Shown piece by piece: positions 32,131 to 40,788 of a DNA stretch of 64,000 nucleotides (its first letter is position 1; the number at the start of each line of letters is the position of its first letter). The translations under genes were made by a program, and so were the position numbers. Origin of the DNA: Arthrobacter sp. YD4 (GTDB lineage: Bacteria > Actinomycetota > Actinomycetes > Actinomycetales > Micrococcaceae). The notes beneath the pieces are model-generated. The model had not been told where the DNA came from and did no database searches. It worked only from the letters and a program-made list of their open reading frames with translations. The stretch is taken from positions 475,419 through 539,418 of the forward strand of contig NZ_JAUHHD010000002.1 in the NCBI RefSeq assembly GCF_030410515.1, written 5' to 3'.

Positions 32131-33249
32131 CTAGGACTTTGCCTTGATCGATTCGATCGACTTCGCGGCCTTGTCCTGCAGGGCCTTGGACAGCGGTGCG
32201 GACTTCGCGGACTCGGCGGCAGCCTTCTGGCCGGCGTCGGAGACGACGTAGTTCTCGAAGGCCTTGACCAGGTCCGCGGTTTCCTTGCTGTCGTAGGTGC
32301 TGCAGACGACGTGGAACGAGACCAGGACGATCGGGTAGGCACCCTCGATGGTGGTCTTGCGGTCCAGCTTGATGGAGAGGTCGTTGGCGGCGCGGCCCTC
32401 GACCGGCTTGCCGGCGTCGACGGCCTTCGCGGCAGCGTCGGCGGAGATCGTGGTGAAGCCGTTGCCCACCTTGATCTGGGCAACGCCCAGCTTGCCGCTG
32501 ACGGCGGAGTCGTCGGCGTAGGTCACGGCACCGGGGGTGTCGGTGACGGTCTTGACGACACCGGAGGTGCCCTTGGCGTTCTCGCCCTTGAGCGAGGCCG
32601 GCCAGACACCGGAGGACTTGTCGGTCCAGACGTCGGACGCAGCGGCGGACAGGTAGTCCGTGAAGTTCTGCGTGGTGCCGGAGTCATCGGAGCGGTTGAC
32701 CGGGGTCACCTTGAGGTCCGGAAGCTTGGCGTCCGGGTTCAGGGCGGCGATGGCCGGGTCGTTCCACTTGGCGATCTGGCCGCGGAAGATCTTGGCGACG
32801 GTGGCGGCGTCCAGCTTCAGGTCCTTGACGTCGGGCAGGTTGAAGGCCACGGCAATCGGGGAGATGTAGACCGGGATGTTCAGGGCGCCGTCGGGGCCGC
32901 ACTTGGCCTTGGAGGAGGCGTACTCGTCATCCTTGAGGTACGCGTCGGAGCCGGCGAACTGGGCCGAGCCGTCGAGGATGGCCTTGCGGCCCGCGCCGGA
33001 GCCGTCCGGGGAGTACTGCACCTGGGCGCCCTGGTTGGCGGAGGCGAAGTTGGTCTTCCACACGTCCATGGCCGCACCCTGCGCGGAGGAACCGATGCCG
33101 GTCAGCGTGCCGGTGACCTTGGGGCCGGAGGCGGCCGGGGTGCCCGCGGTGGAGTTGGTCGCGTTGTCGGAGCCGCAAGCGGTGAGCGCCAGGGCGCCGG
33201 CTGCGATAACAGCGATGGCCGCGTTGCGGCCGAAGCGTGATGCCTTCAC
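32131..33249 (-). CDS. pstS: Phosphate-binding lipoprotein PstS
   Basis: 372 aa extracellular phosphate receptor, lipid-anchored. Signal peptide MKASRFGRNAAIAVIAAGAL with lipobox LTAC (Cys25). Phosphate-site segments LTGIGSSAQGAAMDVW, SPDGSGAGRKAILDG, FAGSDAYL and NRSDDSGTTQNFTDYL are all present. GTG start at 33249 with GGAAGGGG upstream. A tandem Pho-box-like repeat lies upstream (33379-33395), so it should be induced by phosphate starvation. Confidence 0.97.
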   Translation of the reverse strand: MKASRFGRNAAIAVIAAGALALTACGSDNATNSTAGTPAASGPKVTGTLTGIGSSAQGAAMDVWKTNFASANQGAQVQYSPDGSGAGRKAILDGSAQFAGSDAYLKDDEYASSKAKCGPDGALNIPVYISPIAVAFNLPDVKDLKLDAATVAKIFRGQIAKWNDPAIAALNPDAKLPDLKVTPVNRSDDSGTTQNFTDYLSAAASDVWTDKSSGVWPASLKGENAKGTSGVVKTVTDTPGAVTYADDSAVSGKLGVAQIKVGNGFTTISADAAAKAVDAGKPVEGRAANDLSIKLDRKTTIEGAYPIVLVSFHVVCSTYDSKETADLVKAFENYVVSDAGQKAAAESAKSAPLSKALQDKAAKSIESIKAKS

Positions 33250-33340
33250 TAGATGTACCCCTTCCAGGGATAAACAGATGCGTGCCGGACCGGAGACGTC
33301 CGTACAGAAAAGACGGTGGGTACGTTTTGTACCTTTACCG

Positions 33341-33346
33341 ACGCTA
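33341..33346 (-). promoter_or_regulatory. Candidate -10 of pstS
   Basis: TAGCGT on the minus strand. A -35 is weak, as expected for a PhoP-activated promoter. The leader is about 85 nt and holds GGTAC/GTACC arms around AAAAC. Confidence 0.45.
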
Positions 33347-33373
33347 AGTGCCCCAAGTGAAGAGAATTGGGGT

Positions 33374-33396
33374 CCAAAGTTAACGGCGGGTTAACG
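33374..33396 (-). promoter_or_regulatory. Pho box upstream of pstS
   Basis: Two GTTAAC hexamers 11 bp apart (33379-33384 and 33390-33395), reading GTTAACCCGCC-GTTAACTTTGG on the minus strand. Actinobacterial Pho boxes are 11-bp direct repeats of GTTCACC type; this fits with A for C at one position. The box sits just upstream of the -35 region. Confidence 0.65.
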
Positions 33397-33507
33397 AATC
33401 CCGGCCATCGGCTGACATCTGCACCGATTTCGACCGTTGATGGTTGCGTTGCGGGCAGACCGGTCGTAAGAGCCGCGCCGCGCGGAGCGGGCATCGGGGC
33501 CAGCAAA

Positions 33508-33513
33508 TAGACT
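33508..33513 (+). promoter_or_regulatory. -10 element, leaderless start
   Basis: TAGACT 7 nt before the ATG at 33521. Confidence 0.4.
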
Positions 33514-33520
33514 GGACCCC

Positions 33521-34648
33521 ATGGCCGCCGCTACAGGGATTTCCGCAAGCGCACGGTTCCTGCGTGGGCGAATTCGTACCGGCTTCGTCCGGAGCCGGAA
33601 CTCGTTGCTGCCGGCGGTCCAGATGACGGCGTGCGCCGTCGGGGCTTACGCCTTCGCCGAGTACGTCCTGGGCCACACGGGGCCGCTGTTTGCCGCCACC
33701 TCCTCCCTGATCGCCCTGGGCTTCTCCCGTGACCCACGGCTGCGCCGCGTCGTGGAGGTGGGCCTGGGCTGCACCATCGGCATTGTGGTGGGTGACCTGC
33801 TGCTGCACTGGCTGGGCGCGGGAATCTGGCAGGCCGCCGTCGTGCTTCTCTTCTCGATTCTACTGGCGCGGTTCCTGGACAGCGGAACGATTTTCACCAC
33901 GCAACTGGGCCTGCAGTCGCTGCTGGTGGTGCTGCTTCCGGCCCCGGCCGGCGGTCCGTTCACCCGCAGCATCGACGCCGTCGTAGGCGGGGTCTGCGCG
34001 CTGCTCGTGACGTTCCTGATCCCACGGGACCCGCGCCGCGAACCGCGCAACGACGTCAAGAAGCTGCTGCACGAACTCGCCGAGGTGCTCCGGGAATGCT
34101 CGGAGGCGCTGACCCGCAGCGACGCCACCCAGGCCTGGCACGCGCTGATCCGCGGCCGGAACTGCCAGCCGCTGGTGGACGCGATGCGGCAGAGCCTGCG
34201 CTCCTCCGGCGAGGTGGCCACCCTGGCGCCCGCCTACCGGCGCTACCGCGACGAACTGGACCAGCTGTCCCAGTCGCTGGACTACATCGACCTTGCTCTA
34301 CGTAACAGCCGCGTCTTCGCCCGCCGCCTGACCAGCGCCATCAACCACGCCGCGCTCTCCGACGACGCCACCGAGAATATCGCCGAGGTGCTGATGGAAA
34401 CGGCGGCGGCGATCGACGAGCTGGGGCTGGGCCTGGCGGAGGTGCACGACGGCGTCCGCCGCGCCCACTTGCGCACCGCCCGGGTGGAGCTCAGCGAGAT
34501 CGCCGGCCGGCTGCACCCGCGCCTGCTGGACGTGCAGCGGCTGGAGGGCGAGACCGTGGTGATGCTGTTCCGTCCGCTGATGGTGGACCTGCTGGAGGCC
34601 TCCGGCGTGAACTCGGACGAGGCCCGGGACATCCTGCCCGCGCTCTAG
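33521..34648 (+). CDS. FUSC-family (aromatic acid exporter-like) membrane protein
   Basis: 375 aa. The N-terminal half holds about six hydrophobic spans (QMTACAVGAYAFAEYVLG, PLFAATSSLIALGF, GIVVGDLLLHWLG, and so on) followed by RDPRREPRNDVKKLLHELAEVL and a cytosolic helical domain, the FUSC/ArAE_1 arrangement. Substrate unknown; relatives include exporters for aromatic acids. It is probably leaderless. It ends 30 nt before radA, which has its own -10. Confidence 0.85.
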   Translation: MAAATGISASARFLRGRIRTGFVRSRNSLLPAVQMTACAVGAYAFAEYVLGHTGPLFAATSSLIALGFSRDPRLRRVVEVGLGCTIGIVVGDLLLHWLGAGIWQAAVVLLFSILLARFLDSGTIFTTQLGLQSLLVVLLPAPAGGPFTRSIDAVVGGVCALLVTFLIPRDPRREPRNDVKKLLHELAEVLRECSEALTRSDATQAWHALIRGRNCQPLVDAMRQSLRSSGEVATLAPAYRRYRDELDQLSQSLDYIDLALRNSRVFARRLTSAINHAALSDDATENIAEVLMETAAAIDELGLGLAEVHDGVRRAHLRTARVELSEIAGRLHPRLLDVQRLEGETVVMLFRPLMVDLLEASGVNSDEARDILPAL

Positions 34649-34666
34649 CCTGTCGGTGCCCGAGGT

Positions 34667-34672
34667 TAGGGT
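34667..34672 (+). promoter_or_regulatory. -10 element of radA, leaderless start
   Basis: TAGGGT 6 nt before the ATG at 34679. GGAG at 34673-34676 is too close to the start to serve as a normal ribosome site. Confidence 0.45.
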
Positions 34673-34678
34673 GGAGCA

Positions 34679-36052
34679 ATGGCTACAAAGACTTCCCGGG
34701 CCGCCAAGGCGCCGGGCTATAAATGCGCGGAATGCGGCTGGACCACTGCCAAGTGGGTGGGCCGCTGCGGTGAGTGCCAGGCGTGGGGCACCGTAGAGGA
34801 AACCGGCGCCGCGGTGGCGCGGACCACCGCTGCCACCACCGTGCTGGAACCGGCCCGCCGGATCGCCGACGTGGACGCCACCACCGCCGCCTTCCTGCCC
34901 ACCGGCGTGGACGAACTGGACCGGGTGCTCGGCGGCGGCCTGGTTCCCGGCGCCGTGATCCTGCTCGCCGGTGAACCCGGCGTCGGCAAGTCCACCCTGC
35001 TGCTGGACGTCGCGGCCAAGTTCGCCCGGACCGCCCAGGACGTTCTCTACGTCACCGGCGAGGAGTCCGCCGCCCAGGTGAAGCTGCGCGCGGACCGGAT
35101 CGACGCCGTCGCCGAGTCGCTCTACCTCTCCGCGGAGACCGACCTGGGCCAGGCGCTGGGCCAGGTAGAGAAACTCGAGCCGAGGCTGCTGGTGGTGGAC
35201 TCGGTGCAGACGCTCAGCAGCGCCGACGTCGACGGCAGCGCCGGCGGCGTCTCCCAGGTCCGCGAGGTGGCCGCGTCCCTGATCGCGGCGGCGAAGCGCC
35301 GCAACATGACCACCCTGCTGGTGGGCCACGTGACCAAGGACGGCTCCATCGCCGGGCCCCGGCTGCTGGAGCACCTGGTGGACGTGGTCTGTCAGTTCGA
35401 GGGTGAGCGGCACTCCCGGCTCCGGCTGCTGCGGGCGGTCAAGAACCGCTATGGGCCCACGGACGACGTCGGCTGCTTCGATCTGAACGAGGACGGCATC
35501 ACCGGGCTGGCCGATCCGAGCGGGCTGTTCGTCTCCCGCACCAAGGATCCGGTGTCCGGCACCTGCATCACGGTCACCCTTGAGGGCCGCCGGCCGCTGC
35601 TGGCGGAGGTGCAGTCGCTGCTGGCAGAGAGCGCCAACGCCCAGCCCCGCCGCGCCACCAGCGGCCTGGACAGCTCAAGGGTCGCTATGCTGCTGGCGGT
35701 GCTGCAGCAACGTGCCGGCTGCCAGCTGCACAAGGATGACTCCTACGTGGCGACGGTGGGCGGGGTGAAGCTCAGCGAGCCCGCCACTGACCTCGCCGTC
35801 GCCCTGGCGGTGGCGAGCGCCAAAGCCAGGAAGCCGCTGCCGCAACGGCTGATCGCCTTCGGCGAGGTGGGCCTGGCCGGCGAGGTCCGGCCCGTCCCCG
35901 GAATCAACCAGCGGATCCAGGAGGCGCACCGGCTGGGGTTCACCCACGCCGTGGTCCCCGCGAGCCCGGCAGGGCACGGTCCGGTCCCGGAGGGTTTTTC
36001 GGTCCGCGAGGTGGGCCACCTGACGGAGGCGCTGAGCCTGCTGATCGCCTAG
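34679..36052 (+). CDS. radA: DNA repair protein RadA
   Basis: 457 aa RecA-like ATPase/helicase that promotes branch migration in recombinational repair. Order: zinc finger C16-x2-C19...C30-x2-C33, RecA core with Walker A GEPGVGKST (98-106), VVDSVQT Walker B, the RadA signature KNRYGPT, then a Lon-like C-terminal domain with SLLA..., VGLAGEVRPVPGINQR. Length is normal. In mycobacteria radA abuts disA; here about 9.5 kb separate them. Confidence 0.97.
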   Translation: MATKTSRAAKAPGYKCAECGWTTAKWVGRCGECQAWGTVEETGAAVARTTAATTVLEPARRIADVDATTAAFLPTGVDELDRVLGGGLVPGAVILLAGEPGVGKSTLLLDVAAKFARTAQDVLYVTGEESAAQVKLRADRIDAVAESLYLSAETDLGQALGQVEKLEPRLLVVDSVQTLSSADVDGSAGGVSQVREVAASLIAAAKRRNMTTLLVGHVTKDGSIAGPRLLEHLVDVVCQFEGERHSRLRLLRAVKNRYGPTDDVGCFDLNEDGITGLADPSGLFVSRTKDPVSGTCITVTLEGRRPLLAEVQSLLAESANAQPRRATSGLDSSRVAMLLAVLQQRAGCQLHKDDSYVATVGGVKLSEPATDLAVALAVASAKARKPLPQRLIAFGEVGLAGEVRPVPGINQRIQEAHRLGFTHAVVPASPAGHGPVPEGFSVREVGHLTEALSLLIA

Positions 36053-36115
36053 GCGCCTCCGGCCGTGCGCTGTGCCCGGCAACTGCCTGACGATGGGTGC
36101 CCGGCCGTGAGGCCC

Positions 36116-36144
36116 TTGCCATGCATACCCCCTAGGGGTATGTT
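36116..36144 (+). promoter_or_regulatory. copB promoter with CsoR-type operator
   Basis: TTGCCA (36116-36121), 17-bp spacer, TATGTT (36139-36144). Between and over the -10 lies ATACCCC-CTA-GGGGTAT-type palindrome (36125-36141), the form bound by CsoR repressors, placed to block polymerase until copper appears. Confidence 0.75.
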
Positions 36145-36185
36145 GAGTGGTGCACGATGCCGATGAGTTTTCAGGAGGCAGCACC

Positions 36186-38348
36186 ATGGAACACCAGCAC
36201 GGCGGCCACACGGACCAGCTCCGGAGCCAGCACCCCCACCCGGACCAGCACGACAGTGCCCGAGGCCACGGCGCACACGGCCATGCCGGGATGCGGGCCG
36301 GGGACGCCGCCCATCACGGCCAGCACCCGCCCCAGGATGACGACCATGCCGTCCACCAGCACGGCCAGCATGCCGGGCACAGCGTGGCGATGTTCCGGAA
36401 AAGGTTCTGGTTGACCCTGGTCCTGTCCGTCCCCGTAGTCCTGTTCAGCCCGATGTTCGGCCACCTGCTGGGCTACGAACCCCCGCAGTTTCCCGGCTCC
36501 GCCTGGATTCCGCCGGTACTGGGCACGGTGGTCTTCCTGTACGGCGGCCAGCCGTTCCTCAAGGGCGGCGTCAGCGAGCTGAAGTCCCGCAAGCCCGGCA
36601 TGATGCTCCTGATCGCTATGGCCATCACGGTCGCCTTCCTCGCGTCCTGGGCGACCAGCCTGGACCTCGGCGGCTTCGACCTCGACTTCTGGTGGGAGCT
36701 GGCGCTCCTGGTGGTCATCATGCTGCTGGGGCACTGGATCGAAATGCGCGCCCTGGGCTCGGCGCAGGGGGCCCTCGATGCCCTGGCCGCCCTGCTGCCC
36801 GACGAGGCGGAACGGGTCACGGACGCCGGCGCCGAGACGGTGAAGGTCTCCGACCTGGCCGAAGGGGACACGATCCTGGTCCGCCCCGGCGGCCGGATGC
36901 CCGCCGACGGCGAGGTGACGGAAGGCCAGGCCGAGTTCGACGAATCGATGATCACCGGCGAGTCCCGCACCGTCCTGCGCTCCCCCGGCGACGCCGTCGT
37001 GGCCGGGACCATCGCGACGGACAACAGCGTCCGGGTAAGGGTCTCAGCCACCGGCGAGGACACCGCGCTGGCCGGGATCCAGCGCCTGGTGGCAGAGGCA
37101 CAGTCCTCCTCCTCGAAGGCCCAGGCCCTCGCGGACCGGGCGGCGGCGTTCCTGTTCTACTTCGCCGCGGGCGCCGGCGTCGTGACCTTCATCGCCTGGA
37201 CGCTGCTGGGCAGCCTGGCCGACGCCGTCGAACGCACCGTCACCGTCCTGGTCATCGCCTGCCCGCACGCCCTGGGCCTGGCCATCCCGCTGGTGATCGC
37301 CATCTCCACCGAGCGGGCCGCGCGTGCCGGCGTCCTGATCAAGAACCGGATGGCCCTGGAGCGGATGCGCACCGTCGACGTGGTCCTCTTCGACAAGACC
37401 GGAACGCTCACCAAGGGCGCCCCGGAAGTCCGGGATGTGGCCGCTGCGGAGGGTTCGGACCGGGACGAGGTCCTGGCGTTGGCGGCCGCGGTGGAGGCCG
37501 ACAGCGAGCACCCGGTGGCCCGTGCAATCGTCACCGCCGCCCGCGGACGCGGGCTCGATGTTCCGGCGGCCAGGGACTTCACCTCCCTGACCGGCCGCGG
37601 CGTCCGGGCCGACGTCGGCGGCCGCCGGCTCCACGTCGGCGGACCGGCGCTGCTGAAGGAACTGGGCCTGGCGGAGCCCGCGGACCTGGCGGCAGCCACC
37701 TCCGGGTGGGTCCGCCGCGGCGCGGCCGTCCTGCACCTGGTGGAGGGCGACCGGGTGCTGGGCGCAGTCGGCCTCGAGGACGCCGTGCGGGAGGAATCCC
37801 GGCAGGCGGTCGAGGCCCTGCAGCGCCGCGGCTTTAGGGTGGCAATGATCACCGGCGATGCCCGGCAGGTGGCGGATGCCGTGGCGGAAGAACTCGGCAT
37901 CGATGAGGTCTTCGCCGAGGTCCTGCCGGCGGACAAGGACAAGAAGGTTGCCGAACTTCAGGCCCGGGGATTGAAGGTGGCCATGGTGGGCGACGGCGTG
38001 AACGACTCCCCCGCCCTGGCCCGGGCCGAGGTGGGCATCGCGATCGGCGGCGGCACGGACGTGGCGGTGGAATCCGCCGGGGTGGTGCTGGCCGGCAACG
38101 ATCCGCGGGCGGTGCTGTCGATGGTGGACCTGTCCCGGGCGAGCTACCGGAAGATGTGGCAGAACCTCATCTGGGCCACCGGCTACAACGTCCTCGCCGT
38201 GCCCCTCGCCGCCGGAGTCCTCGCCTTCGCCGGGTTCGTCCTCTCCCCCGCCGCCGGCGCCATCCTGATGTCCGCCTCGACGGTGGTGGTGGCCCTGAAC
38301 GCCCAGTGGCTGCGGCGCCTGACCCTCAACCCGGCCCAGGTCCGCTAG
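36186..38348 (+). CDS. copB: CopB-type copper-translocating P-type ATPase
   Basis: 720 aa P1B ATPase that exports copper. The first ~70 residues hold 17 histidines and replace the usual CxxC metal-binding domain; the membrane metal motif is CPH (VLVIACPHALGLAIP), typical of CopB rather than CopA (CPC). Also present: TGES in MITGES, phosphorylation DKTGTLTKG, and GDGVNDSPAL; eight spans. ATG at 36186 follows AGGAGG (36173-36178); an earlier in-phase GTG is disregarded. A bidirectional terminator follows. Confidence 0.93.
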   Translation: MEHQHGGHTDQLRSQHPHPDQHDSARGHGAHGHAGMRAGDAAHHGQHPPQDDDHAVHQHGQHAGHSVAMFRKRFWLTLVLSVPVVLFSPMFGHLLGYEPPQFPGSAWIPPVLGTVVFLYGGQPFLKGGVSELKSRKPGMMLLIAMAITVAFLASWATSLDLGGFDLDFWWELALLVVIMLLGHWIEMRALGSAQGALDALAALLPDEAERVTDAGAETVKVSDLAEGDTILVRPGGRMPADGEVTEGQAEFDESMITGESRTVLRSPGDAVVAGTIATDNSVRVRVSATGEDTALAGIQRLVAEAQSSSSKAQALADRAAAFLFYFAAGAGVVTFIAWTLLGSLADAVERTVTVLVIACPHALGLAIPLVIAISTERAARAGVLIKNRMALERMRTVDVVLFDKTGTLTKGAPEVRDVAAAEGSDRDEVLALAAAVEADSEHPVARAIVTAARGRGLDVPAARDFTSLTGRGVRADVGGRRLHVGGPALLKELGLAEPADLAAATSGWVRRGAAVLHLVEGDRVLGAVGLEDAVREESRQAVEALQRRGFRVAMITGDARQVADAVAEELGIDEVFAEVLPADKDKKVAELQARGLKVAMVGDGVNDSPALARAEVGIAIGGGTDVAVESAGVVLAGNDPRAVLSMVDLSRASYRKMWQNLIWATGYNVLAVPLAAGVLAFAGFVLSPAAGAILMSASTVVVALNAQWLRRLTLNPAQVR

Positions 38349-38362
38349 GCCGAACAGACACG

Positions 38363-38400
38363 AAAAGGGGCATCCGCTGGACTGGCGGACGCCCCTTTTC
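38363..38400. terminator. Bidirectional Rho-independent terminator
   Basis: AAAAGGGGC-TCCGC pairs with GCGGA-GCCCCTTTT (38363-38399), with A- and T-runs on both sides. It serves convergent copB and the desaturase operon. Confidence 0.88.
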
Positions 38401-38425
38401 GGGTCAAACAGGAACTACGGAGCTG

Positions 38426-39610
38426 CTAGGCCTTCTTCGGCGGCAGGGCGAGCTTAAAGATCTTGGCCCAGGTGGAGCCGACCTGCTTCCACATGGGGCC
38501 GGTGTTGTAGGGCAAGTTGTACCGGCGGCAGATGTCCCTGACCTTGGGCGCAACCTCGGCGTACCGGTTGGACGGCAGGTCCGGGAAGAGGTGGTGCTCG
38601 ATCTGGTGCGAGAGGTTGCCGGTCATCAGGTGCATGAACGGGGAGCCGGAGATGTTGGCCGAGCCGATCATCTGGCGCACGTACCAGTCGCCGCGGGTCT
38701 CACCGTCGACCATTTCCTCCGTGAAGGTGTCCGTGCCGTCAGGGAAGTGCCCGCAGAAGATGACCGCGTGGGCCCAGACGTTGCGGATGGCATTGGCGGC
38801 CAGGGTGCCGTAGAGGGCCTGCTTGCCGGAGCCGCTGAGCATGGCGACGGCGGGAGTTGCGGCGTAGTCCTTGGTGAACTGCTTGACCGCCTTGATGCCG
38901 AGGGCCTTCAGGTCCTTGACCAGGGCCTCCTTGCTCTTCTTTCCCTCGCGGTATTCCACGAGCTCCAGGTCGTAGACGGCGATGCCCCATTCGAAGACCG
39001 GGGCCAGCAGGGCGTTGTAGACCGGGTTGCCCAGGTTGAAGGGCTTCCATTCCTGCTGCGGATCCATCCGAAGCAGGTTGTATCCGATGTCGTTGTCCTT
39101 GCCGACCACGTTGGTCCAGCGGTGGTGGAGGTCGTTGTGGGTGTGCTGCCAGGACCGGGACGGCGTGACGAAGTCCCACTCCCAGGTGGTGGAGTGGATG
39201 TCCGGATCGCGCATCCAGTCCCACTGGCCGTGCAGGATGTTGTGGCCCAGTTCCATGTTCTCGAGGATCTTGGCGAGGCTCAGCAGGGTGGTGCCGGTGG
39301 CCCAGGCCGCCTTGTTCTTGCTCACCAGCAGCGCCGCACGGCCGGAGACCTCCAGCCCGCGCTGGATCTTGATCATCCGGCGGATGTACGCCGCGTCCTC
39401 GGCGCCGCGCTTGGCCAGCACCGCGTCCCGAATGGCGTCCAGTTCGCGGCCGAGTTCCGCGACCTGTTCGTCGGAGAGGTGGGCGGCGGCAGGCGGCCGG
39501 ACCAGCGGGCTGCCGGTTTCGGCCAGGGCGCCCTTGCGCGGTTTGGCGACGGCAGACGCCGGAGCGGCTGCTTCGCCGTCGAGGGTGGGCTTTTCTGCAA
39601 GCGTGGTCAT
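38426..39610 (-). CDS. Membrane fatty acid desaturase (DesA3-like)
   Basis: 394 aa diiron desaturase that introduces a double bond into an acyl chain, as mycobacterial DesA3 does to stearoyl-CoA. Three His boxes: GHNILHGQ (123-127), HTHNDLHH (156-163), and HQIEHH near residue 335, the last typical of acyl-CoA/front-end type enzymes. N-terminal ~40 residues are Pro/Ala-rich. The ferredoxin reductase gene 13 nt upstream on the same strand supplies electrons; operon order is reductase then desaturase. Confidence 0.92.
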   Translation of the reverse strand: MTTLAEKPTLDGEAAAPASAVAKPRKGALAETGSPLVRPPAAAHLSDEQVAELGRELDAIRDAVLAKRGAEDAAYIRRMIKIQRGLEVSGRAALLVSKNKAAWATGTTLLSLAKILENMELGHNILHGQWDWMRDPDIHSTTWEWDFVTPSRSWQHTHNDLHHRWTNVVGKDNDIGYNLLRMDPQQEWKPFNLGNPVYNALLAPVFEWGIAVYDLELVEYREGKKSKEALVKDLKALGIKAVKQFTKDYAATPAVAMLSGSGKQALYGTLAANAIRNVWAHAVIFCGHFPDGTDTFTEEMVDGETRGDWYVRQMIGSANISGSPFMHLMTGNLSHQIEHHLFPDLPSNRYAEVAPKVRDICRRYNLPYNTGPMWKQVGSTWAKIFKLALPPKKA

Positions 39611-39623
39611 AGGGTGGCTCTCC

Positions 39624-40691
39624 TCAGAGGTCGAGGTTCACGGGCCCGGCGGCTGCCGAGACACACGTCTGGATAAGTTGGCCGGGCTCGCCGTGCACCT
39701 CGCCGCTGCGAAGGTCACGGACCTGGCCGGCCCGGAGCGGGGTCAGGCAGCTGTGGCAGATGCCCATGCGGCAGCCGCTGGGCATCAGCACGCCGGCGTC
39801 CTCGCCGACGTCCAGCAGCGGCGTGGCGCCGTCGGCCTCGACCTCGCGGTCGGAGGCCTCGAAGGTGACCAGGCCGCCGTCGTGCCCCTCGCCGCCGCCC
39901 AGGTTGGTACTGAACCGTTCAATCGTGAGGTCGGTTCCGCGCTCCTCGGTGCCGGATTCGATCGCCCAGAGCGATTCGGCGTCGTCCAGGAATCCCTCCG
40001 GGCCGCAGGCGTAGGCGGCCCGGTCCCGCCAGTCCGGGCACAGCCGGTCCAGCTCGGCACCCGAGCTGAAGTCGGCCCGGCCGCGTTCGCCGGTGAACCA
40101 GTGGGTCACCGTGAAGTTGGGGAACTGGTCGGCGAGCTCGGCGAGCTCCTCCAGGAAGATGGAGTCCTCCCGGGTCCGGGCGGTGTGGATGAGGACGACG
40201 TCGGCGTCGGGCCGGTGCGGGACCAGCGTGCGGATCATGGACATCACCGGGGTGATGCCGCTGCCGGCGGTGAGCATCAGCAGGGGCCGCGGGTGCTCGG
40301 GCAGGACGAAGTGGCCCTGCGGCGGGGCCAGGAACAGCACGTCACCGGGCTTGGTGTTGCGGACCAAGGCGCCGGAGACGGCGCCCATGTCCGTGACGGT
40401 GATGGCGGGATCCTCGCCGGCGGGTGCGCTGAGCGAGTAGGAGCGCCAGTGGCGGACGCCGTTGAGTTCGACGCCGATGCGGGCCCACTGGCCGGCGCGG
40501 TGCGCCTGCCAGCCGCGGCCGGGATGGAAAAAGATGGTGGCGGAGTCGGCCGTTTCCGGGACCACCCGGGTGACCACGCCGCGCAGTTGGCGGGCGGAAA
40601 ACACGGGGTTGAATAGCGACAGAATGTCTTCTGGGGCTAGCGGGGTGGTCAGCAGAGATGCGGCGCGCGCCAGCTTACGGAGCCGGATCAT
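39624..40691 (-). CDS. Ferredoxin reductase with C-terminal [2Fe-2S] domain
   Basis: 355 aa single-chain electron-transfer protein. FAD-binding (WRSYSLSAP), NAD-binding (LMLTAGSGITPVMSMIR) and a C-terminal plant-type [2Fe-2S] ferredoxin with cysteines in GCRMGICHSC and TCVS. Its homologue Rv3230c drives DesA3 in M. tuberculosis. It probably starts leaderless: TACACT 6 nt before the ATG. It is divergent from the PucR-like regulator gene, which may control it. Confidence 0.93.
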   Translation of the reverse strand: MIRLRKLARAASLLTTPLAPEDILSLFNPVFSARQLRGVVTRVVPETADSATIFFHPGRGWQAHRAGQWARIGVELNGVRHWRSYSLSAPAGEDPAITVTDMGAVSGALVRNTKPGDVLFLAPPQGHFVLPEHPRPLLMLTAGSGITPVMSMIRTLVPHRPDADVVLIHTARTREDSIFLEELAELADQFPNFTVTHWFTGERGRADFSSGAELDRLCPDWRDRAAYACGPEGFLDDAESLWAIESGTEERGTDLTIERFSTNLGGGEGHDGGLVTFEASDREVEADGATPLLDVGEDAGVLMPSGCRMGICHSCLTPLRAGQVRDLRSGEVHGEPGQLIQTCVSAAAGPVNLDL

Positions 40692-40697
40692 TCATCA

Positions 40698-40703
40698 AGT
40701 GTA
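40698..40703 (-). promoter_or_regulatory. -10 element of the reductase-desaturase operon
   Basis: TACACT on the minus strand, 6 nt before the ATG at 40691. It shares a 97-bp divergent region with the PucR-like gene. Confidence 0.45.
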
Positions 40704-40788
40704 TGTCGGCGGGAGTCATAATTCTTCACCCAAGGCATACGATCGAGATGTAGAAACTATCTCGCCACAACAGTTTTTGGAGTCCACC

